Shown here: in pieces, positions 32,346 through 44,000 of the stretch
Numbering within the stretch: position 1 is the first letter of the stretch
Layout: every line of letters starts with the position of its first letter
Source of the DNA: Thozetella sp. PMI_491
Lineage: Eukaryota; Ascomycota; Sordariomycetes; Chaetosphaeriales; Chaetosphaeriaceae
Assembly: GCA_021432635.1 (NCBI GenBank)
Contig: MU270022.1
Location: 1,178,001-1,242,000, forward strand
DNA length: 64,000 nt
Reading direction: 5' to 3'
Made by a program: the position numbers and the translations under genes
Notes under the pieces: generated by a model
The model's input: the letters and a program-made list of their open reading frames with translations, nothing else
Databases searched by the model: none
Told to the model about the DNA's origin: nothing

Positions 32346-33722
32346 CATCTAGTTGTACGGGGTGGCGCTGCGGGGAGTGAGTCAGAGGGGTCGTTTTTTT
32401 GGATGCCTTGACATATTCGTGGGTAGTTCCGCTCTGCTCTGCCGGAGCTATGAGGCGGCTTGGCTTAGTGACAGTAGCTGTGGAATCATCGCCGGGGAAG
32501 AATTAGTTCGGAAATGAGACTGGTCAATTGTAGAAGGCTGCAGACAGAGTTGCATTAGTTGGACCTGTAATTGGTCTTGGAGCCCTGCCGGGCTACATTA
32601 TGCATGCACCTTTACTTCTGCATTTTCAGAGTTTGTCTGTGACAGGCCACTGAAGTGCTCTCCAATATAATCTGACTTGCCACAGGAGGAAGACCCTGAT
32701 CTACGGCCCACATCCCACGGCCCTATGCATGTGCATGCTCCTATCGCGGGGATGTCCATCCGGTACACGTCAGAATAACTTCCGGCGGCTGATTAACATG
32801 CTCGGCTGTGGTGGCCCTCCGAAGGGGGGAGGCATTGTTTGCGGTTCCGGAATACCCTCGTGCATACCTGCAACGGATCGCTACGGGACAGGCACGTAAA
32901 CATACGAGAGAATTCTTGCTGGCGCTATCAGGCCTCAAAACAGTCACCTTCCTTGTAGGGTGGCGACAATAAAGGGTATCTACAACCGCGGCTTTTTTCG
33001 TTGGCCACAATCCCGCCACGCCGAGGTGATGAGTAAGCGGTAATGTTTCCCCCGTGTAGCTATACGCACCTCGCGCATTCCGCAACGACAACAGGGAAGG
33101 ATAGAAGGGCGTGCCCAGCCTGGCAAGCAGCCTCACAAACATTGATGTTGGTAGCGAAGGAATATGTCCGAGCTGAATCATAGCCGCTGTGCGGAATAGG
33201 CAGTTGCGGGGTTGCGGTCCTATACGTCCGAAAGCAGGCCGTAAAACACATCGTTAACGCATAGTCTTGTCTGGATTACGGCATAATATGCATGCATACG
33301 TCTACTTTGAGGAAAAAAGAAAGTTGACTGATGCCGTTTCCTTACGTTGTACCTGACTCTGCGGGGCTACAGTCATCGCTAATCCACATGCTCGTCCCCA
33401 GGCTGGAAGGTGGCCAAGTTTGTTTTCGTGTAGCCCCACCGAGCACAAGATCAAGCTCAGATGTGGCCACAGCGTCTTCCCGATCACATTTGATGCCAAT
33501 AAACCGTATCCTGCAATAGCGAGGCCGATATGTAGCCTGTGTACCCCACCATTTATTGAAGTGCTGACAGGTCTATCAGGCCGAGCCTTGCTTTCGCACA
33601 TCTTGAGTACCCTCTATCACCAGTTTCTCCTCCCTTGGCTTCCTCAATTCTGTTCTAAGCTTTCATCGTACGTCCAGATATCGGATAGGTTCAAAAGGCA
33701 ACAAACGGATCACCAATACCCA
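32346..33722. other. Intergenic region, no gene seen
   Basis: 1377 bp. The minus-strand frame at 32741-33181 (146 aa) has no motif and atypical composition, so I leave it out. The right end is the promoter of the dehydrogenase-propeller fusion. Confidence 0.4.
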
Positions 33723-35624
33723 ATGGCTTCCTGGCAACCCCCAGTTGGCTTCCGCGAACGTCCTGTAGCCATTCTGGGAGGAGGCGTACTTGGTCGTCGA
33801 ATCGGTTAGCATGTAGAGATCACGAGTCGCGGACAACGTAGCTAACTCATTTGATAGCCGCCTGTTGGGTGTCTGGAGGTTATCACGTACAAGTTAGAGA
33901 CCCCAGCACGGCCCAGCTCGAAGCATGTGTCCAGTACGTCAAGGAGCAGGCTGTTACGTACCCGGCAGCCCTTGCAAGTATCCACACCCTTGGCAGGATT
34001 TCCACCTTCCAGGAGGTGAAGGACGCTGTTCAGAATGCGTGGCTCGTAATCGAAGCGGTGCCGGAAAACGTAGGCCTCAAGATTGCTACGTTTGCGGAGC
34101 TCGAGGCTGTCGCCCCTGCGGATGCTCTATTAGCAAGCAACTCTAGCTCTTACAAGTCTTCTGAGATGCTGGAGAAAGTGGCCGATACAACCAAACTGCG
34201 CATTCTGAATACGCACTACTACATGCCGCCGCAGGTCATGGTCGTGGAGCTGATGACAGACGGATTTACGCACCCTGAGGCCATCTCTTTCTTGACCGAG
34301 CGGCAGAAAGAAGCGGGCACAATTCCCTATGTTGCTAGAAAGGAATCCACGGGTCTCATCTTCAATCGTCTGTGGGCCGCCGTCAAACGCGAGGTCCTCA
34401 CTATTATCGCCGAGGGTGTCTCGGTGCCTGAGGAAATTGACGAGCTTTGGACGACAATGTTTGTCAAGGGGAACCAAGCTCCCTGCAGGATGATGGATTG
34501 TTCGTACCCAGACCACACTCTGAAAACACTAGGAATGCAGTCTAATGTTGATGCTAGCTGTTGGTCTCGACACAGTTGCCTTCATCGAGGAACACTATAT
34601 CGAAGAACGCGGGCTCTCTTCGGAGAAAACCGTCGACTTCCTCAAGGCTAACTATATTAGCAAGGGTAAGCTCGGCAACAAATCGGACAGAGGAGGCCTG
34701 TACCCCCGTGTACCCCGAATACTTGTCCTCGACATCGGCTTAGCTGCTCAAACCTTAACAGCGACTCCCGGCTTCGTTATAGAGGTTTCCGGGGACGGGT
34801 CAAAGCAGAAGATACTCGTCAGTAGCATGAGTCTTCCCGACGGTATTGATGTCGACAAGGAAAGTGGGCACATGTTCTGGACCTGCATGGGCTTCCCAGG
34901 CCGCGCTGATGGCTGTGTATACTCGGCCAACATTGACGGTTCGGATGCCAAGAGCATTGTTCCAGTGGGCGTCGTCAACACGCCCAAGCAGCTGGTGGTG
35001 GAACCGATCTCCAAGAAGCTGTACTTCTGCGACCGAGAAGGCCTTGGTGTTCTCCGGTGCAACTATGACGGCAGCGGTCTCGAGTACCTGATCAAGACAG
35101 GGGACTGGAAGATCGAGGGAAGCGATGACCAGACAAAGTGGTGCGTCGGCATCACTGTCGCACCAAAGTATGGCAAGTTCTACTGGACGCAAAAAGGTGC
35201 CTCCAAAGCAGGGCAGGGCCGCATATTCTGCGCCAACATTGAGATACCTGCCGGCGAAGATGCGACGAACCGAAGCGACATCCAGCTCATCTTCGACCAT
35301 CTCCCTGAGCCGGTAGACCTGGAGGTAGAGCCATCTTCAAACACCCTCTACTGGACCGACCGTGGCGAGCTACCCTTCGGGAACTCAGTTAACAAGGCAG
35401 CGCTCGACCCGTTGACTGGCCTGGTTTCCGAGAGCCAGAAGGCGGTCCAGGTACTTGTCAGACACCTCAACGAGGCCATCGGACTCAAGTTAGACGTGGA
35501 CGCAAGCCACATGTACCTCACCGACCTTGGCGGCTCGATCTACCGCTGCAATCTGGATGGGACGGACAAGCGGAAACTTTACTCTTCTGACGACCGTGCC
35601 TTTACCGGAATCTGTCTTGTGTAG
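33723..35624 (+). CDS. Fusion of 3-hydroxyacyl-CoA dehydrogenase and YWTD beta-propeller, 578 aa
   Basis: Four exons (33723-33804, 33858-34499, 34558-34707, 34762-35624; 1737 nt) stay in one frame. Residues 1-295: NAD fold with VAILGGGVLGRRIGAACWVSGG, VIEAVPENVGLK (the EAVxE motif), SNSSSYKSSEM, the catalytic His region NTHYYMPPQVM, then NRLWAAVKREVL and MMDSVGLDTVAFIEEHY and the family's closing KLGNKSDRGGLYP. Residues 296-578: LDL-receptor-like blades with HMFWTCMG, KLYFCDRE, GKFYWTQKG, NTLYWTDRG and HMYLTDLGGSIYRCNLDG. Both halves look complete. The first oxidises 3-hydroxyacyl-CoA or related hydroxy acids. The second resembles lactonase-type or adhesive propellers. A missed stop or splice fusing two genes cannot be excluded without RNA data, but the phases agree. 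Confidence 0.82.
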
Positions 35625-36280
35625 TCACAAAATGAGCCATCCATTTTCCGGTGGGGTGATTGGTATCTTGGATAATGGGCCGGATAGCCGGAGACTGTCG
35701 AGGATTTTCTTTCGTTGGACAGTATATTGGCTACTCCTATATCGATCGGGTGGTCAGCGTCGGTAGGTCGTCATCCCGCGTTACTGCAGCCAAGATGATA
35801 GATGCTACGTTTTTGGCCGCAGATGTTACACAGGCTGGATTGCGCGTATGGTACTTTGCCTTTGGTTAGTAGTGCATCGGGTACCTGGATAAGGTAAGGC
35901 AAGGCCCGTTAGTTACAAACGAACCATACCTTCCTAGACACGAACGAATCATAGCCACTTAGCAACCAGCGTTAGTGTGCAATCTAGCACACCACCCCCA
36001 ATTCAGCTCTGACTTAGCTCGCCGCATAGGGTAAGAAGTCCGCCAACAAAATCGAGTAGGAGCGTAAATCCTATTCCTTTCGATGCGTGTACAAGTGTCT
36101 GCCCCGTCTTCCATGCAACCATGGTTGAGGCTGTTGTTGGTTAACCATTCCATATTAGTAGACGGGCCTTCTTTCTGCGTTCTAGCCTTATCATGGCACA
36201 TGTCTTAGATTATAGCTCGTCCCGCTGTAAGTTCTGTGCTTTCTATCACAAAGCGCTGGTGAAAATACGGCCATTAGGAG
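35625..36280. other. Intergenic region, no gene seen
   Basis: 656 bp; left boundary of the polyketide cluster. Includes the promoter of the P450 at 36281. No supported ORF. Confidence 0.4.
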
Positions 36281-37999
36281 ATGGAGGGCCTCTTTAGTCT
36301 GCTATTGTCGGTGTCGGCGGCCGTCATAGTTGTCGCCTACTTCGTGGCCGTCATCGTCTACCGGCTGCTCTTACACCCATTGGCGCGCTTCCCGGGCCCT
36401 AAGCTAGCGGCTGCCACGCGCTGGTATGAGGCATATTACGATGTCATTCAAGGTGGAAAATACGAGTTCAAGATTGCGGAAATGCATAAAAAATACGGCT
36501 AGTTCAGTTCTGGTTCATGCATTTGTCCCTAGCTACGAAAAGTCTAACATAGGATCATCCTAAAGGGCCGATCGTACGCATTAGTCCTTACGAAATCCAC
36601 ATTCACGATCCGAGCTACTATGATCAGCTCTATCGGCAAGATGGACGCTGGAACAAGTACTCCTTTGCCGTTGATGGTTTTTCAGCTTACACCGCGACCA
36701 TCTGCACGGTCGACCACGACGTTCATAGGGCTCGACGCCAGTCACTGAATCCTTTCTTTTCTAAATCGAAAGTTTACGGCAAGCAGCGAATCATCCGCGA
36801 AAACGTGAGAAAGCTTTGCTACCGGCTTGCAAAGTTTGCAGACTCTGGGGAGACCGTCAATATAGGGGCTGCTATCAGCGCACTTACCCGCGATGTATCT
36901 ACGACCTTTATCCTCGGCTTAAACTACAACAGCCTTGACAGAAAGGATTTTGACGTTGGGATGACCAATGTATTTAAGGGCTCTGGGGGCATCTGGCGAC
37001 TGACGAAACACGTTCCCTGGTTCGGGCCTACGATGAAAAGAATTCCAGTAGAGTGGATCATGAAGACGGCCGATGAGGACATGAAGAGCTTTTTTCTTTA
37101 CCTTCAGGTGAACTTTGCGTCGCTGGATAGTTAATACACATTTCCTATCTAACTCTGCTACAGGACAAAGAAAGAGATACAAAGAAACTCATGGCAGTCG
37201 CGTCTTCACCATCGGAGAAGGACAACGGGCCCCGAACTATCGTACACGAGATCCTTGATTCCAACTTAGCGCCTTCTGAAAAGTCGTTCCAACGGATTTT
37301 TGAAGACGTAAGCACCGTGACGGCAGCCGGATTTGAGACTGTGGCCAGTATTCTGAGGTTGATCGTCTTCCACGTCTTCGACAATCCAAGAATGCTACAG
37401 CAGCTCCGAGTCGAACTCACCTCTGCAGCCGCTAATTCCGATGATGGCATCGACCTGAAGACACTCGAGCAGCTACCCTACTTGACCGCGGTCTTGAAGG
37501 AGGGTATGCGTATGAGTCCTGCCACCGCATCGCGCGGAGCACGTGTTGCCCCCGACAGGGACACGTTCTATCGCGAATGGAGAATTCCTGCCGGTACGCC
37601 AGTGAGCATGACATCCATAATGCTGCATGCGGACGAAAGCCAGTTTCCGGAGCCTCTGCGATTCAACCCCGATCGATGGATGGATTCCAGCTCGGGCGAT
37701 AGGTTCTATGCACCCTTCTCAAAGGGCACAAGGAATTGTTTAGGCCAGCAGTAAGTTTCCATTCAACGTTTCTGTGATTTAGGCCCACAATCGGGAATCT
37801 TGACTGATGCAATCACACTACAACTAGTTTTGCTTGGGCGGAAATGTACATTGCTACCGCTGAGCTTGTTCGGCGCTTTGATTTTCAGTTCCAGGGTTCA
37901 ACAGCCGAGGACTTCCTTTTTCATAGTGATCAATTTACCATTGGTACTAAAGGAAAAGGTATATTGAACGCCCGAATTACCTTCGCCAGCGAACTATGA
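36281..37999 (+). CDS. Cytochrome P450, polyketide-cluster member, 505 aa
   Basis: Four exons: 36281-36497, 36566-37107, 37164-37750 and 37828-37999 (1518 nt). N-terminal membrane anchor LLLSVSAAVIVVAYFVAVIV, then HPLARFPGPKLAA. I-helix AAGFETVAS, K-helix ExxR in LKEGMRMSP, the FNPDRW segment and heme loop FSKGTRNCLGQ with the Cys ligand. The layout resembles CYPs of trichodiene-oxygenase type found in fungal clusters. The first intron appears to use a GC donor (GCTAGT, at 36498) with a CTAAC branch site; read without it, the frame hits a stop just after the YG of the GPIVRIS motif. It ends 100 bp from the PKS stop codon in convergent orientation. It likely oxidises the polyketide product. 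Confidence 0.88.
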
Positions 38000-38098
38000 A
38001 TAGAAAGACACGAGCCCAAAAAACAGTGGCATAATTACCTCGGCTGTTTCCTCCGCACAGTCTACGAGCGAAATTCACAAACCTCTCTACTGCAACTT

Positions 38099-41000
38099 TC
38101 ATTCTGCCTTTTCGGCTACTAGCCGTCCCACGCCCTTAATGTCGCTTTCTCCCATAATCTCGAACAGCGCGACTGACGCGCGGAAATTCCGCCAGATCCA
38201 GTTCCGCAGCTCCACCGCCATCAACGAGTCAACCCCATAGTCTGATAATCTCTTACGTTGGTCAATATCCTCAATTTGCACCCTCAGAGCATGCGAAAGC
38301 TTATTTTTCAGGGCCTCCACCACAATAGTGCCACGCTCCTTCACACCGGTGGCCTTCCGGAACCGCTGCGTAGTGTCCTCTGCGAGAATGCCCGTCCCGG
38401 CGTTCTTCCCCTCAGTCCCGTGAGGTAGCGCGACGTCGAAGGGAGAAAAGAGCGGGCGCGCAAAGTGTGCCGGAGGCTGCTGGCCGCGGGCATGGAAATG
38501 AGCCGGTGTGTTAATACCAATGAGAAGTTGGCTCTGCTCAGGGCCGGGCGGAGCGAGGGAGGGGTCACAGTAGTGCTCGAGTAAGGCTATCAAGTCCTCG
38601 GCCTGGATGGGGACCATGTCTTGGACGGTCTCGCGCATGCGGCGGTAGTCTGCTCGCTCAGCAACGATGCCGATATTCTGCATCCAGCCAAGATCAAACG
38701 ACATAGAGGTGCCATACCCCCCAACGGTGGCACGCATGCGCGCGAGGCTGTCAAGGAAGTTGTTGGCAGCAGAGTAGTTGCCCTGAGAGGCCGAGCCGTA
38801 GATACCGGAAAGGGAGGCCATAAGGATGAAAAAGTCCATATCTTTGGGCAAGAGCTGGTGCAAATTCCAGCTAGAATCGACTTTAGCTCGAAGGGTTTGC
38901 GTCCACTGGGCATGTGTCATGTTTTCAAACACCGCATCCTGGTTTCAAGGTTAGTATTCCGTTGATTATAGCGCACAGCATATACAAACCTGAAGCACCA
39001 TGGCCAGATTCATGCAGCCTTTGATCGGCGGCATGCTAGCACACTCCTGGAGGATAGTTTCGAGTTCTACGGCCGATGAAACATCGCAACAGGGCGCTAC
39101 CAGAGTGACGCCCTTTTTTCCAAGATCCGAGATCAGTTCTAACGCAGCTTGCGACGAACCGCCTGATCGAGAGGGAACGATGAAGTTCCCGGCTCCTCGG
39201 TCCGCCATCCACCGAATAATAGGACGCCCTAAACCGCCCATACCACCAGCAATCAGATACGACGCATTCGCATCAAACCGCCAGGTGCTCTTGTGGACGA
39301 GGTATTTCTATCAAAGATTAACTTTATTTTCACGACTCAGGGAGCACACGGGAGTCTTACCGGAACTACATCCTCGGCGTTGAGTGTGATGAGGATGCGC
39401 CCTGTATTCTTGCCGCTTTGCATATATCGGAGCGCGTTCTCAGCCTGGGAGACCGGGAAGAGGTGCAAAGGCTTGGGAACGCCAACTTCCTTGTTGGCGG
39501 CAAGACGGAGGATCTTCTCAACCAGCTGCCGCGTTAACCTTTTGTTGTTGACCACGATGTAATGCAGGTCCACTGAAGAGAAGCTGACGTTTTTCGCAAA
39601 TCGGCCCATAGGAAGGGGCGTGTTTGCCATTATATCGGACTTGCCAATGTCGATAAACCGACCGTATGGGGCAATACATTCCCAGGTAGCTAACAATCCC
39701 ACACCAGAAAGAGAGTTGAGCACCACATCCACGCCATAACCGTCCGTCTGGCGCATGATGCCTTTGGCAAAGGACGTGTTGCGACTGTAGAAGACATGAG
39801 ACTCGGGGATGGCTAGTCCGTTTGGATCTGTAACCAGCTGCTTCTTTTCCTCGGACCCAACGGTTGCAAAGACCTCCGCACCCAGCAGCTTCGCGATCTT
39901 GACAGCCATCTGCCCAGTGCTTCCGGCGGCCGAATGAATGAGAATCTTCTCCCCGGGCTGTAGGCGAGCGATGTGGGAAATGGCGTACCACGCCGTGATG
40001 CCGGGGTTGATCCCTGCAACCGCATCGTGGAACGAGAGCTCGTCTGGAAGCTTGAATACGGCATCGACAGGCGCTCGGGGATGGCTGCGCATGCATCCCA
40101 CCGACACCATCAACACCCGCTCACCAGGGGAAAATCGCTCAGTGCAGTCTGATCCGACGCGCGTCACAGTGCCGGCGCACTCGAAACCGAGTGGTTCGTT
40201 ACCCAAGCGACCTAGCGCGATGAAGATATCGCGGAAGCTAATGGGCCACACGGCAGCCTTAATCTCCACCTCATGAGGAGCCAAGTCGCGGGCGGTGTCC
40301 TCGGCAAACCGCAGGGTGTCTAGCATGCCGGGCGTGCCAATCTCTAGAGCCAGTGGAGGCCCTGACTCCCATGGCTCGGAGATAATGCTAGGGCGTACCC
40401 TGGAAATCCGTTCCGCGTCAAGCTTAAGTTCCTCTCGAATGCGACCAACAGTGAGGCAGTCACCACGGGCGACAAACTCGATGTCAGTGCAGGGGAATTC
40501 GTCCAAGAAGCAAGAGTATAGGATCTGCGATACGAAGCTAGCTTCACAGCCGGGCGTGCCGGACTCGATGCAAAGTGTGACCATGTGCTTGTTGTCGTGC
40601 TCGTTCCGGAGCGAACGAAACAAGCCGGTGGCGAGAGAGAAACGTGCATCGGCAGGGTCGTTGCTTCCGGAAGAAGACGAAACCCAAATCATGTTCTGAG
40701 CTGCTTGGATGTGTGACCGCACAGCGTGGAAGGTCACTTCCTCCAGCGCGGAGAGCTGCGGAATGCCGACTTCAAGGAGCGAGACGACGATGGCCGAGGT
40801 CTCTGTTGCCTTGTACTGCTCGTCAACTTGTGCCAGAGCCATTGTCCGAGTGTTCCGGTGTACTTCACCAAGCTCTGCCGCCAGGTCATACTGGAGCTTC
40901 GAGGTAGGGTCGACGAGGAAGATAATTTCTTGCTCATTCTTGCCGTCGCTGATTTCCTTTGGAGGTTCTTTCTGAACTGTCGAGACCATAGTGCTGATTA

Positions 41001-44000
41001 AGTGGCAGATGTCACTCTTGTAGTCTCGCATCGAAAAGTCTACCCCAGAGAAGCCAGACTCGCGCAGCAAGTCATCCCAGCGCTCTTCTGTCGCCAAAGG
41101 TCCATATTGGCGCCACTCTTCGGTCCCAAACCACCAACCCTCGAGAGAGCCAAAGCCGACAGTGGCACAGGCGCTATCGAGAGTGACAATTTCGAGGAAG
41201 ACTAGGTGACCATGGGGCCTAAGAAGGCTGTTCACCTTCTTGAGCGTGGCCACTAGGTCTGAAGTGACGTGAAGGACACTGCCAGCAAGGACCATGTCAT
41301 AACTCGATTCCTGGTAGCCCTGTTGCTTCAGATCGGTCTCGAGATCGAGGGTCTTGAATATCATCCTATCCTCAAAATCCTTGAACTTTTCTCTAGCCTC
41401 CTCGAAGAAGGAAGGGGAGATATCGGTGTATGTATATTCGGCGAAGCGGGTTTGTCCAGTCTCCCGTTCGATCCCTTGCAGCGCAGCGAGGACGCTGCGA
41501 GTCATACTGCCCGTTCCGGCGCCAACCTCGAGAATCTTCATTCCCGGGTTCTCATGCGTGGCAAGGTCAAGAAAGAGGTGTAGCCGTTCGTCACGGGCAA
41601 GACTACCGAAGCCGTGAGCGTAGAAGTCTTCAGCGGCCTTGCTACTGAACAAGAGCTCAAGGGCGTTGGTCTCGCCCCGGATGATGGAGGGCAGTGCTCT
41701 TGCGACGGCTGGGAACATGCGCCAGGCGGGCTGCTCTAGCTCGCATTCCTGGAGGAGCGATTCAAGTGCAGCTCCACTGAGATCCTCGCCCTCGGGAGCG
41801 CCAAATTGGTGCCGTAATGATTCTATGTACTTCTTGATGTAGCCAGGGGCGCTGTCGACCTCCTCCTGCCTAATCACTTTGAGTGCTGCACGGGCCGACA
41901 TCCTCATTGCAGATTCGAGCTTCGGGTGGAACACCTCCATCATCGTTTCCTCTCGAATGGGGGTATTCGCCTCGCAAAGCTTTCGGAGCTCCAGCGGACT
42001 CAGGGAGCTCAGCTGTGGCTTCCAGTCGATGCTATGCAGCAATGTATGGTCTGCTGCATCGTCCGCCTGATGGATAGCGAGTGAGACTTGAGTCATTTCG
42101 ACTCCTTGAATAGCGCATAAGGGCGACCCATCATCGTCTATTGCGTATAGATCCCCACTAGTATATAGTAGATTGTTGTTCGCGTTACCATACGAGTACA
42201 CTCGAATCGAGGATGTCGCCTCGCTCCAGATCTTACTAGAGATCCAGGCGCTGGAAATCTTCGATGGTACAAACGTCGGGATCGTCTCCGCAAGGCCATG
42301 GGAGGCCTGGGCTACCAGAAGATGCAAAATTGCATCGAGGACTGCCGGATGGACAGGACTGTCGACCGTCTCAAAGAATCGGTCCACCAGAGCCGTCTCA
42401 ATTTGTGCAGTTGAAGAGTCCTGGCCGTCCCACCCAATGCTGCTTAGCAACTGGAATGACGGGCCATACATCAGGCCGCGCTCCTCGCAGTAAGTATAAA
42501 AAGAGTGTCGATCGATCTGTCTCGAGCAAGACGCAGTCGCTGACTCAACGAGCTTGCGTATGCGTACATGCTCTCGGCGCGTCTCGTCGGCCCAGATGGG
42601 TGTTAGTGGGTTTGTCTCCTCGTGCTGCACTTCAACTTGAGTCCGGAAGCACAGTTTCCAGGTTCCATCCACAAAAGAGAAGATGCAAACTTCGGACCGC
42701 GTGGACTCTTTTTCATACACGTTCTGGACCGGGCGCAGCTCGACAATTGTCTCTATAGCATCGTCTATAGTCTCCGGTACGATGATGGGGGCGATAAAGT
42801 GGGTGTTCTTGAGGAGGAAGCCGGATATGGGCTTGCTCTTGGCAAGCGCTTCTTGTCGAGCAGCCTCAAGCGTCATCACCAATAGCCCAGTACCTGGGCA
42901 GATAGCATTTCCATTGACCTAGCAGGGATATTTATTAACTTTGGACCTCCAGGTTATATATCGAGTCTTCGATGTCAAATAATTAGAATTGAACTCACCA
43001 TGTGATCTGTGAGCCACGGCATCGTTTCAGTGCTTAGCCAGTTCCTCCACCGCGGTTGGAGTGGGTTCCAGTCATGAGCCCGTCTTCCTAGTAGGTGGCC
43101 GGAGATATGGGGTCTGAACCTGTGGCTCTTGCTGATTCTGGATTCCGTCCAGAACCTCATGCTATGGTCGAATGGATACGGGGGACAGTCAACGAGGAAT
43201 GGAAGCTTGCCGTCATCCTGAGAGTTGCCGGCGAGGACAGATACGTTGTGGCCTTCACAAAAGAGCTTGCCCAAAAGCTCCAGGGCCGTTTTCAGAGGCG
43301 ATTTCTCACGCTCCAGCACGCAGTGATAGCTCAGCCGCGATGCGATGCTATCCCGCACCGGCCTTCGTAGTGCCGGGTGCGGGCCAACCTCGATGAGGTC
43401 GGTGAGCGGCCCTGCCCCTAGAGGAAGGGTCAAAGAGGAGGCACCTCCTCCAAGCCTCTGCACCACGTCCACAAATCTTACCGGGGACAACAGGTTGTCC
43501 ACCCAATACTGCGGGTTCGCCAGCGCTGCGGTCATCGCGATCTGGCCAGTCACGGAGCTGACCATTGGGATTAAACGCGCACTGCCGTCGCTGCCCATCT
43601 CCAGAGATCCCATCAACTCCAAGTACTCGGAAGAAACTGCGAGCATGGCAGGAGAATGGTATGCTACGCCCGTATTCACTTTCTGTGCGAAAATGCCGAC
43701 CTCATCAAGGTGCACCTTGATAATGTCCAGGGAGTCTGAGGGGCCAGAGAGGGTCACGTTGGTCGGGCTGTTCACACAAGCAACATGGACAGTGCCTTTC
43801 TGTACTCCCCAGCGTGCGAGAAAATCAGCCACCTGTGATTCGGCAAGATTGACCGACATCATGGCCCCAGGTTGGGAAACCGAGGCATTGCGTAATTTCT
43901 CAGCCACCTGTCCACGGTAGTAGGCCACCTTGCACGCGGACGAGTGCGAGAGTGCGCCGACGGTATATGCTGCTGCAATCTCTCCGCTCGAATGCCCACA

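Noticed and set aside
32741-33181. 146-aa minus-strand open frame.
   Set aside because: No family pattern or plausible splice partners; looks like a chance frame.
39518-40096. Long frames inside the PKS region on both strands (for example 192 aa minus, 134 aa plus).
   Set aside because: Shadows of the PKS coding frame; only the frame with ER motifs is real.
43095-43920. Plus-strand frames opposite the AT domain.
   Set aside because: Antisense shadows of the PKS; no domain features.
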